From contig CAZKDA010000169.1 in the NCBI GenBank assembly GCA_964551455.1, positions 1 through 10,421 of the forward strand: a stretch of DNA of 10,421 bases, given 5' to 3'. Positions 1 to 5,472 of the stretch are shown here, piece after piece (the first letter of the stretch is position 1; every line of letters starts with the position of its first letter). Source of the DNA: JAHDHW01 sp964551455. GTDB taxonomy: Bacteria; Bacteroidota; Bacteroidia; Chitinophagales; Saprospiraceae. Below the pieces are notes generated by a model. The model did no database searches. It was not told the origin of the DNA and saw nothing but the letters and a program-made list of their open reading frames with translations. Both the position numbers and the translations under genes were made by a program.

Positions 1-1056
1 GACCGTGAGGGTGTAAACTCCGGGGTCAGTCACTTCGGGGTTTTTCTCCTCGGAGTAGAAGCCTCCAGGCCCATTCCATTGATAAAGTACCTCGAAACCC
101 GAAGAAGAGCCGGAGGAATTTAGGATGACAGAGGCATTGTCGCAGCCCAGCGTTTCCGGCTCGGCGATCATGGCTGTGGATTGCTGCCCGCCGATGGAGA
201 CCGTGAGGTTGACCAGGTCGTAGCACTCCTCACCCGCCACCGATATCTGGTAGGTGCCGGGGTTGCAGTAGGGGATGCCGTTGAAGGTATAACATTCTCC
301 CTCGCAGATTTCGGCTTCGAGGAATATCTCGTCGTTGTAGATCGGTTCTACTTTTACATCTTCGATGTAGTAGTAAGCTAATGGCCCGCAAGGTTCCAAT
401 AATTCTTCCATAAACTCGCCGGGTTGAAAAAAATTGCCAATGGTGATGTACTGCTCGCCACCTTCCGCGATATAGGTTCCGCTGAGCCTCGTCCAGCCCA
501 GTGAATCATTTACAACAAAGTCGTAATAGACCTGGGGGGTGACGTCAATAATATAAAAAGGAGGGGGAGAATTGGGGGCTTCCGGAGGGGTTTGTGAAAG
601 ATATATGCCGGTGTGGCTAGTGGCAAAACATACGGAAGTGTGATTCTGACCTGGAACGATAGTATCCATCCGTTTTCCAGGGCTGGTGAACATCTCGATG
701 TTATAACACTGGCCCGCGATGAGAGGCTCAGTGAGTTCGGCCTGGATGTATCTCCTGTAAGTACGAACTTCGATCCCTGTGTATGCATTACCTGTTCTGG
801 CCTCCTGATAGCCATGCCAGTTAAGGGGAACCCCTGCTGGCTGGCCTTGACCAATATAACAGGCATTATAATAATCAGCTGGATAATTTAAGAAGACAGT
901 ATACCAATCGTTACAGGTATACATTTGATGTGGTCCAGTGGGGCATTGGCTATAACTTTCAAAACTGGGGTTTGGAACCAGATTTTGGGCGCTCAGGCTG
1001 AAAACGAAAAACATCGGGAGAATAAAAAGACAGCATTGGAGGTATTTTGTTTTCAT
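1..1056 (-). CDS. Secreted Ig-like/beta-sandwich protein, N-terminal part (cut by window edge)
   Basis: The frame is open from the ATG at 1056-1054 to base 1 (352 codons, no stop), so the C-terminus lies outside the window. Residues 1-23 form a signal peptide (MKTK, a hydrophobic core, then LSA before Q24). The mature protein begins with NLVPNPSFE followed by CP. In my knowledge of Saprospiria and related Bacteroidota this opens a secreted module of about 210 residues (here about 24-238, closing at YYYIEDVKVE) that resembles a galactose-binding-type beta-sandwich. Residues about 250-288 (CEGECYTF... to LVNLTVSI) and 298-352 (GCDNAS... to GVYTLTV) look like Ig/PKD-like repeats. Such proteins are usually long, are often exported by the type IX system, and end in a sorting or OmpA domain; that end is not visible here. 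Ligand and role are unknown. Surface adhesion or carbohydrate binding is inference only. Confidence 0.85.
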   Translation of the reverse strand, partial: MKTKYLQCCLFILPMFFVFSLSAQNLVPNPSFESYSQCPTGPHQMYTCNDWYTVFLNYPADYYNACYIGQGQPAGVPLNWHGYQEARTGNAYTGIEVRTYRRYIQAELTEPLIAGQCYNIEMFTSPGKRMDTIVPGQNHTSVCFATSHTGIYLSQTPPEAPNSPPPFYIIDVTPQVYYDFVVNDSLGWTRLSGTYIAEGGEQYITIGNFFQPGEFMEELLEPCGPLAYYYIEDVKVEPIYNDEIFLEAEICEGECYTFNGIPYCNPGTYQISVAGEECYDLVNLTVSIGGQQSTAMIAEPETLGCDNASVILNSSGSSSGFEVLYQWNGPGGFYSEEKNPEVTDPGVYTLTV

Positions 1057-1128
1057 GGAGTTCTTAATTATTTATTTTTATATAACGGTAACTATTTACA
1101 TTAAAAATAGTAACAAAATGACAACTTT

Positions 1129-1156
1129 GAAAGTTATTTTACTATTTTTAAGGCAA
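1129..1156 (-). promoter_or_regulatory. Candidate Bacteroidota -33/-7 promoter for the secreted Ig-like gene
   Basis: On the minus strand, TTG (1156-1154), a 17-base spacer and TAACTTTC (1136-1129) match the Bacteroidota consensus TTG-N17-23-TAnnTTTG with one mismatch in the -7 box. The leader to the ATG at 1056 would be about 65 bases. The surroundings are AT-rich, so a chance match is possible. Confidence 0.35.
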
Positions 1157-1179
1157 TACCGGTAGGTTACCCGCGCAAG

Positions 1180-1207
1180 TTGTATTCATATCAGATATTA
1201 ATTTTTG
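1180..1207 (+). promoter_or_regulatory. Weak candidate promoter for the small secreted protein
   Basis: TTG (1180-1182) is followed by 16 bases and TAATTTTTG (1199-1207). This is the Bacteroidota -33/-7 layout with one extra base inside the -7 box. The same variant (TTG-N16-TAnTTTTTG) occurs upstream of the plus-strand gene at 4713. The leader would be about 85 bases. Confidence 0.25.
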
Positions 1208-1230
1208 AATATCACAGGAATGGTGATATG
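1187..1230. repeat. Cluster of overlapping inverted repeats
   Basis: Three short inverted repeats share arms. CATATCA (1187-1193) pairs with TGATATG (1224-1230). GATATT (1194-1199) pairs with AATATC (1208-1213). ATATCAC (1209-1215) pairs with GTGATAT (1223-1229). The last pairing excludes the other two, so an RNA from here could switch between two folds. The cluster lies between divergent promoter candidates and could equally be operator half-sites for a regulator. The arms are AT-rich and chance is not excluded. Confidence 0.35.
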
Positions 1231-1298
1231 GGTAAAAAGTTGGGAGAAAGAATACATGACTGTTTTAAAGCTGATTAATTAACCAAAAACTTCTTACA

Positions 1299-1691
1299 AT
1301 GAAAAAAATTGCTTTTTCCATTTTTACTTTATTTTACTTGTTTTGCACACAAACTTTTAGTAATGACATTGCCTATAATTTTACTGCCGACGTTTGGATA
1401 GTTTATTACTATGGTCAAGAGAACATTTGTGCTCCAAATGATACTACAGAACTCATCAAAGGTACGGATTGTGCATCAGGAATTATAGTGAGGCTGAATG
1501 ACCCACCGAATGAATGTTATCATCTCTTTACCGCTCCAGGTACTTGGGATTCTTTCGATACTGATTGTGACACAGAGCCAGATGACACTACTTCAGTTGA
1601 CTTCGATGGTGAGGTTGACAGTTCTCCAACATGTGCGGTAACTCCAACTACGACCATTTATCAAAAAATTACAATAACTTTTAATAACTAA
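1299..1691 (+). CDS. Small secreted hypothetical protein
   Basis: A 130-residue protein that I do not recognise. Residues 1-21 are a signal peptide (MKK, a hydrophobic FSIFTLFYLF stretch, cleavage probably near TFS/ND). No acceptable lipobox surrounds the cysteine at the end of the core, so it should be released to the periplasm or outside rather than lipidated. The mature part of about 109 residues is rich in Asp, Thr and aromatics, carries five cysteines, and has an acidic stretch with alternating D/E/T before the last cysteine. It ends in alternating hydrophobic residues (YQKITITFNN) that suggest a final beta strand. A small extracellular beta-rich protein, possibly disulfide-bonded, is the most that can be said. 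It is divergent from the Ig-like gene and is closed by its own terminator, so it is probably monocistronic. Base composition is more AT-rich than its neighbours. Confidence 0.75.
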   Translation: MKKIAFSIFTLFYLFCTQTFSNDIAYNFTADVWIVYYYGQENICAPNDTTELIKGTDCASGIIVRLNDPPNECYHLFTAPGTWDSFDTDCDTEPDDTTSVDFDGEVDSSPTCAVTPTTTIYQKITITFNN

Positions 1692-1735
1692 TTTACCTTT
1701 TGGGATTATCCCATATTCCGATTTTGAAAAGATTG

Positions 1736-1772
1736 AAAAAACTCGTTCCGCCAAATGCGGGGCGAGTTTTTT
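1736..1772 (+). terminator. Intrinsic terminator after the small secreted protein
   Basis: A 16-pair stem (1736-1751 with 1757-1772), including two U-G wobbles, closes a five-base loop (CAAAT). The stem centre is GC-rich (CTCG...CCGC/GCGG...CGAG), with an A tract before it and a T tract after it, so it can stop transcription in either direction. It lies 45 bases after the stop at 1691. Confidence 0.8.
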
Positions 1773-1880
1773 GTTTTCATGGTGATGAAAGTTATTTGTT
1801 TTGAATAGCCGGGTTTTGTTGCTTACGTGTTAAAGATAAGGGTAATTTGGGGGAATTTTTTTGGGGAACGATTTAAAGCC

Positions 1881-1912
1881 ACTAATGCACGAATGCACTA
1901 ATGCACGAATGG
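1881..1912. repeat. Tandem duplication of a 16-base unit
   Basis: ACTAATGCACGAATGC (1881-1896) is followed directly by the same unit with one changed last base (1897-1912). The pair is bracketed by GCC and GGC. Short 'actaatgcacgaatg' type strings recur in intergenic DNA of several Bacteroidota in my recollection; I cannot check copy number here. Confidence 0.8.
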
Positions 1913-1960
1913 CAGGACGCAAATCCACGTGAGGGTTTAAACCGAGGGTTAGAGAAGAAT

Positions 1961-1994
1961 ACAAAAATGTAATGGGTTTTAAACATTTTTTTGT
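1961..1994 (-). terminator. Weak AT-rich hairpin downstream of the glycosylase gene
   Basis: ACAAAAATGT (1961-1970) can pair, over its eight inner bases, with the ACATTTTT stretch at 1983-1990, across a 12-base loop. It lies four bases beyond the minus-strand stop (2000-1998). The stem has almost no G-C pairs, so termination would be weak. Confidence 0.25.
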
Positions 1995-1997
1995 TAT

Positions 1998-2900
1998 TCA
2001 ATCAAAAAGCGATCGCCAAAGATAGAATGTGGCGTAGGCTTCTACGCCTTTCCAGGGTTTCGAGACCTGACAGATCGTATCAGGATCGGGTTTCCCGGAG
2101 AGGTTCATAGCGATTTTCAGGGCATTTTGAAAACCTGCATCTTGCGGTGGAAAGGCATTCGGAAACCTGAAAGTTTTCATCAGGACATAATCCGCTGTCC
2201 AGTTGCCGATGCCTTGGATGGCTGTGAGCTTTGCTTTTGCTGATTCATAATCCAATGATCTCAACAGGTTGAAATCGAGTGTCTTGTCCATGATTTTTTG
2301 GGAAATGCCTTTGAGGTAACTGGCTTTTTGCCTTGAAAACTTGAACCTGCGAAAGGACTCATCCGAAATGGAAAGGATTTGTGCGGGTTCCGGGAAAGTA
2401 TAATAGATTTTCCCTTCGAATTCAAATTTTCTTCCACAATATTCCACAATATTACGCTTGATGGAATAAGCGAATGCCAGGTTGATCTGCTGCCCAATGA
2501 TCGCCCAGCAAAGGGCTTCGTAAAAATCCGGGATTCCGATGAGAGGGAGGCCATGATGTTTTTTTACCAAAGAAGATAGATAGCGATCCGTTTTGGCAAT
2601 ATTATAAAAATGAGCCAGATCACTATCCAGGTCGAGCCAGTTTCTTATGTAATTTTTTATTGCAATCTTGTGTTTATCGCCTGGGCGGTAGTTGAGGAAA
2701 ACGAGTTCCAAGCCTGGTTTTGAATATTTCAATTCAACGAGTACAGGCGATCCTTCTGCGAAAAACAGTTTTCTGATCTTTTCTTTCTCAACCGAAAAAA
2801 GACATTCCTTTTTTGACCTTGCCAGGAAATTCAGGCATTCCGTGAAGGAAAAAACGGTTGGCGTTTTTAAAGTGATGGCATCCATTTGAAAGGAAAGCAT
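1998..2900 (-). CDS. alkA: DNA-3-methyladenine glycosylase II / AlkA-like HhH-GPD protein
   Basis: A 300-residue base-excision repair enzyme that removes alkylated bases (3-methyladenine and related) and leaves an abasic site. Residues about 1-105 match an AlkA-type N-terminal domain only loosely. Residues 124-147 (PDFYEALCWAIIGQQIN) start the HhH-GPD fold. The helix-hairpin-helix is at 224-244 (LTAIQGIGNWTADYV), and the catalytic Asp is D254 in FPPQDAG, matching the AlkA/OGG1 position. The tail has the usual PW-x-A-x-x-LW pattern (282-296). No Cys4 iron-sulfur motif is present, which argues against MutY/Nth. Length fits AlkA (about 280-300). M1 or M6 could be the start; no clear ribosome site decides between them. 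The gene is divergent from the ferredoxin gene across 98 bases. The family assignment is sound; the exact lesion range is not readable from sequence. Confidence 0.9.
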   Translation of the reverse strand: MLSFQMDAITLKTPTVFSFTECLNFLARSKKECLFSVEKEKIRKLFFAEGSPVLVELKYSKPGLELVFLNYRPGDKHKIAIKNYIRNWLDLDSDLAHFYNIAKTDRYLSSLVKKHHGLPLIGIPDFYEALCWAIIGQQINLAFAYSIKRNIVEYCGRKFEFEGKIYYTFPEPAQILSISDESFRRFKFSRQKASYLKGISQKIMDKTLDFNLLRSLDYESAKAKLTAIQGIGNWTADYVLMKTFRFPNAFPPQDAGFQNALKIAMNLSGKPDPDTICQVSKPWKGVEAYATFYLWRSLFD

Positions 2901-2931
2901 GGTGATATTTTCAATTGTCTGAATATAGCTC

Positions 2932-2939
2932 TACTTTTG
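2932..2939 (+). promoter_or_regulatory. Bacteroidota -7 promoter box for the ferredoxin gene
   Basis: TACTTTTG is an exact match to the -7 consensus TAnnTTTG, 59 bases before the ATG at 2999. The -33 position (around 2908-2912) is only T-rich. The same octamer lies a similar distance upstream of gpsA. Confidence 0.5.
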
Positions 2940-2998
2940 CAGACTGAATGTAAAAACCATTGTGAAATAAACGGTGTTAGATTGCAAAATATATTTTT

Positions 2999-3346
2999 AT
3001 GGCTATTATAATAACAGACGAGTGTATCAATTGCGGAGCTTGTGAACCGGAATGCCCGAACAATGCGATCTATGAAGGAGGTGTCGAATGGAAGATTTCA
3101 GATGGCACAACGGTATCGGGGGGTTATACGCTCGAAGACGGAACTACCGTCGATGCCGATAAAGAAAACTCACCCATAGAAGAAGATTTTTATTTTATCG
3201 TCCCGGATAAATGTACCGAATGCACGGGATTCCACGAAGAGCCGCAATGCGCGGCAGTATGCCCCGTGGATTGCTGTGTGCCCGATCCCGACAGGGTGGA
3301 ATCCACAGAAGTACTGCTTGCCCGGAAAGAGCGCCTGCATCTTTAG
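2999..3346 (+). CDS. 2[4Fe-4S] ferredoxin (Alvin/YfhL-like)
   Basis: A 115-residue soluble electron carrier. C9, C12, C15 and C19 form the first CxxCxxCxxxCP motif. C72, C75, C84 and C88 form the second, with the longer C-x2-C-x8-C-x3-CP spacing typical of Alvin/YfhL-type ferredoxins. C92 and C93 are extra. Cluster I should use C9/C12/C15/C88 and cluster II C19/C72/C75/C84, by analogy with the family. About 52 residues separate the two motifs, including an insert of about 40 with two copies of DGTTV (35-39 and 47-51); Bacteroidota members commonly carry such an insert. The start at 2999 puts MAIIITDEC directly before the first cluster, as expected. No dedicated redox partner is adjacent. The convergent PLP-enzyme gene ends 54 bases away. 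Confidence 0.92.
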   Translation: MAIIITDECINCGACEPECPNNAIYEGGVEWKISDGTTVSGGYTLEDGTTVDADKENSPIEEDFYFIVPDKCTECTGFHEEPQCAAVCPVDCCVPDPDRVESTEVLLARKERLHL

Positions 3347-3400
3347 GGTAGATATCAGATGATAGACTTGCCAGACCTGCCCAACCGGACACCATAAACT

Positions 3401-4564
3401 TCAAACCACCTCGAGTGCCTGCTCCAGATCTTCGATCAGCCAATCGGGATCTTCGAGACCAATGTAAAATCGGACGAGGTTCCAGGGGTGAGGCGGATTG
3501 GGATAACCTTCAATATTGTAAAACGCACAGAGTGGAAGCACCAGGGATTCGTGACCTCCCCACGAAACCGCAAATAGAAAGCGCTTGAGTTTGTGGAAGA
3601 AATTTTCGGCATTTTTCATATTATCGGTTTTCAGCAAAATGGAAAAAAGCCCGCCGCAACCTTTCATTTGTTTTGTGGCCAACTCGTATTGGGGAAAAGC
3701 GCTGGAAAACGGATAGATCATCCGTTCTACCTTCGGGTGATTTTCAAGCCAGGCAACGATCTTTCGAGCGCTTTCATCAGAGCGTTTCAGCCTCAATTCC
3801 AATGTGCGAAGCCCGCGGATCATCAGAAAAGCATCGTTCGGAGAAATTACCCCGCCGAGGGTCATGTATTCTGCGTCAAAGATTTTTTTGATCATTTTTT
3901 TGCTGCTGCAAAGCACACCTGCGACCACGTCGCTGTGGCCGTTGAGATATTTCGTTGCGGAATGGACAACGATGTCAATCCCGAAATCTATCGGTCGCTG
4001 AAAAACAGGGGAGCAATAGCTGTTGTCGATAGCCGTGACGATCCCATGCTTTTTAGCGAGCGCAGCGCAGGCAGCCAGGTTTTGCAGTTCAAATGAAATG
4101 CTGTTGGGGCTTTCGAGATAGAGCAGCGAGGTATTCGGACGGATCGCGTTTTCAATGGCTTTGATATCCCTGCCATCCACAAAAGTAGCTTCCACGCCGT
4201 AATCGGGGAGATAGTTTGTGAGTATTTTATAAGTCCAGGAGTAAGGAGCGTTGACACAAATTACGTGGTCGCCGGATTTGGCATTTGAGAATATGGCGGC
4301 AGCAATAGCAGCACAACCACTTCCAAAAACCAGGGCATCTTCAGCGTTTTCGAGTGCAGCCAGCTTCTTTCGCAAAATCGCAACGGTCGGGTTGTTACCA
4401 CGGGTGTAAATATGGCTTTGCATTTCATCCCGGATGGCCTGGCGAAAATCATCGATGGTGTCGAAAGCAAAGTTGCTGGATTGGATGATCGGTGGCGAAA
4501 TGGCGTTAAAATATTTTTCGCGTTCTTCGCCAAGATGATTTAAAATATAACTAAAGTTTTCCAT
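3401..4564 (-). CDS. Cys/Met metabolism PLP-dependent enzyme (cystathionine synthase/lyase family)
   Basis: A 387-residue fold-type I PLP enzyme of the family holding cystathionine gamma-synthase, cystathionine beta/gamma-lyase, methionine gamma-lyase and O-acetylhomoserine sulfhydrylase. Visible features, in order: YTRGNNPT (53-60), which contributes phosphate binding from the neighbouring subunit; GSGCAAI (81-87); APYSWTY (106-112), with the tyrosine that stacks on the cofactor; D180 in AIDNSYCSP, which contacts the pyridine nitrogen; K205 in SATKYLNGHSD, the Schiff-base lysine; and SPNDAFLMIRGLRTLELR (241-258). The C-terminal substrate region reads SWGGHESL, where many members have SLGGVESL, and this region helps set specificity. 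Length is normal. I cannot choose among the activities. It sits alone on the minus strand and no other sulfur gene is adjacent. Cytoplasmic. Confidence 0.92.
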   Translation of the reverse strand: MENFSYILNHLGEEREKYFNAISPPIIQSSNFAFDTIDDFRQAIRDEMQSHIYTRGNNPTVAILRKKLAALENAEDALVFGSGCAAIAAAIFSNAKSGDHVICVNAPYSWTYKILTNYLPDYGVEATFVDGRDIKAIENAIRPNTSLLYLESPNSISFELQNLAACAALAKKHGIVTAIDNSYCSPVFQRPIDFGIDIVVHSATKYLNGHSDVVAGVLCSSKKMIKKIFDAEYMTLGGVISPNDAFLMIRGLRTLELRLKRSDESARKIVAWLENHPKVERMIYPFSSAFPQYELATKQMKGCGGLFSILLKTDNMKNAENFFHKLKRFLFAVSWGGHESLVLPLCAFYNIEGYPNPPHPWNLVRFYIGLEDPDWLIEDLEQALEVV

Positions 4565-4622
4565 GAATAAATTTGTGGTTTGGCGCCTTGAAAATTCGTC
4601 CGGCTATAATGTAAAAAATGGA

Positions 4623-4650
4623 TTGCGGTCAAATTAAGCCATAGTTTTTG
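4623..4650 (+). promoter_or_regulatory. Weak candidate promoter for the transglycosylase-like gene
   Basis: TTG (4623-4625), 16 bases, then TAGTTTTTG (4642-4650), 62 bases before the ATG at 4713. This is the one-base-expanded -7 variant also seen at 1180-1207. It overlaps the opposing promoter candidate. Confidence 0.25.
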
Positions 4651-4660
4651 ATTTGAACAA
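4630..4660 (-). promoter_or_regulatory. Candidate promoter for the PLP-enzyme gene
   Basis: On the minus strand, TTG (4660-4658), a 20-base spacer and TTAATTTG (4637-4630) fit TTG-N19-TAnnTTTG with one mismatch. The leader would be about 60 bases, like those of the other promoter candidates here. A sigma70-like alternative (TTGACC, 18 bases, TATAGC) overlaps it but is less expected in this phylum. Confidence 0.35.
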
Positions 4661-4712
4661 TATTTAAAAGTAAAAAGCTGTTTATTCAAAACTTCGATTC
4701 CAACTACTCCAC

Positions 4713-5423
4713 ATGAGAATTTACATCTTCATCGTCATCCTGTTCTTTTCCGGCGCCTCCTTTTCCATACCCGGACAATATAAACATGATATTTCGGAAG
4801 CTATTTTGTTGTTACAAAATGAATGGGAAACCATCCAACGCGTTTCGGAGCAGTACGATTGTGAAACCGCTGAAGTACTGAGTATCGTCTTTCCCGAAAT
4901 TATCCGCTATTCAAAATTCAAAGATTTCTTTGAAACAAAAGCCCTCGAACAATTTTATGTTTTGAAAGGCAACTCATGGGCTGATTTTTCTATCGGCATC
5001 TTTCAAATGAAACCTTCTTTTGTAGAAGATATCGAATACCACGTCGTACATCTTCCAGGCTTGAAAACCAATTTCCAGGACATTATTTCTTTTTCCGGCA
5101 ACACCGAGCAGGATAAAAGACAGGAACGTATCGAACGCCTCAAAAACTTCGAGTGGCAACTCAAGTACGCTTTTTGCTATTACCAGATCATACAAAAATG
5201 CTATGAGCATTTTCCGTTCATCGACAACGAGCATCGCCGTAAGTTTTTTGCAACCGCTTATAATTTCGGATTTACACGCCCCTTTGATGAGATCGAAGCC
5301 TGGATGGATCAAAAAGCTTTCCCCTACGGCAAAAAATTCAACACCGAACAGTTTGCTTTTTCCGAATTATCGACTGCGTTTTATCACCATTATTTTTTAA
5401 CAATTGAAAAAACCTCGCAATAA
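4713..5423 (+). CDS. Secreted protein with lytic-transglycosylase-like motifs
   Basis: A 236-residue protein with a signal peptide at 1-18 (MRIYIFIVILFFSGASFS). It is not a textbook match to any family. Three spaced motifs nonetheless follow the order of the SLT/GH23 lysozyme fold: LSIVFPEIIRYS (56-67), with E62 where the catalytic glutamate would lie; SIGIFQMKPSF (93-103), resembling the G-[LI]-[MF]-Q-[IM]-x-P motif; and ATAYNFG (180-186), resembling the AYNxG motif. The part between is longer than usual and charged (EQDKRQERIERLKNF). If the reading is right, it cleaves peptidoglycan glycan strands in the periplasm. A lipoprotein gene follows 49 bases after the stop in the same direction, suggesting a cell-envelope operon. 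Alternatively it is a non-catalytic lysozyme-fold protein. The coding call is firm; the function is moderate. Confidence 0.8.
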   Translation: MRIYIFIVILFFSGASFSIPGQYKHDISEAILLLQNEWETIQRVSEQYDCETAEVLSIVFPEIIRYSKFKDFFETKALEQFYVLKGNSWADFSIGIFQMKPSFVEDIEYHVVHLPGLKTNFQDIISFSGNTEQDKRQERIERLKNFEWQLKYAFCYYQIIQKCYEHFPFIDNEHRRKFFATAYNFGFTRPFDEIEAWMDQKAFPYGKKFNTEQFAFSELSTAFYHHYFLTIEKTSQ

Positions 5424-5472
5424 ATTTTCAAATCATTTATCATTTATTCACCTTTTATTTTCAAACTTGAAC

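Larger units (their letters stand above)
1774..1997. other. Gene-free spacer between terminator and glycosylase gene
   Basis: No open frame with coding character was seen on either strand. Contents: a G/T-rich stretch (1795-1870), the tandem repeat at 1881-1912, a 10-base palindrome GGTTTAAACC (1934-1943), and an AT-only hairpin at 1961-1994. It looks like ordinary convergent intergenic DNA. Confidence 0.6.

Noticed and set aside
613..891. Plus-strand open frame of 92 codons, and a minus-strand frame 510-866
   Set aside because: Both overlap the continuous 352-codon secreted-protein frame, which has a signal peptide and typical domain text; they are shadows.
1701..1713. Short palindrome TGGGATTATCCCA after the small secreted gene
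   Set aside because: Six-base arms with a one-base centre cannot form a stable hairpin, and the real terminator lies just downstream at 1736-1772.
3593..4096. Plus-strand open frame of 167 codons inside the PLP-enzyme gene
   Set aside because: Antisense shadow; the minus strand has the complete catalytic set including K205 and D180.
5404..5472. Upstream in-frame start for the lipoprotein
   Set aside because: It would overlap the preceding gene by 20 bases and add 23 polar residues in front of a good lipoprotein signal; the ATG at 5473 gives a proper lipobox position.
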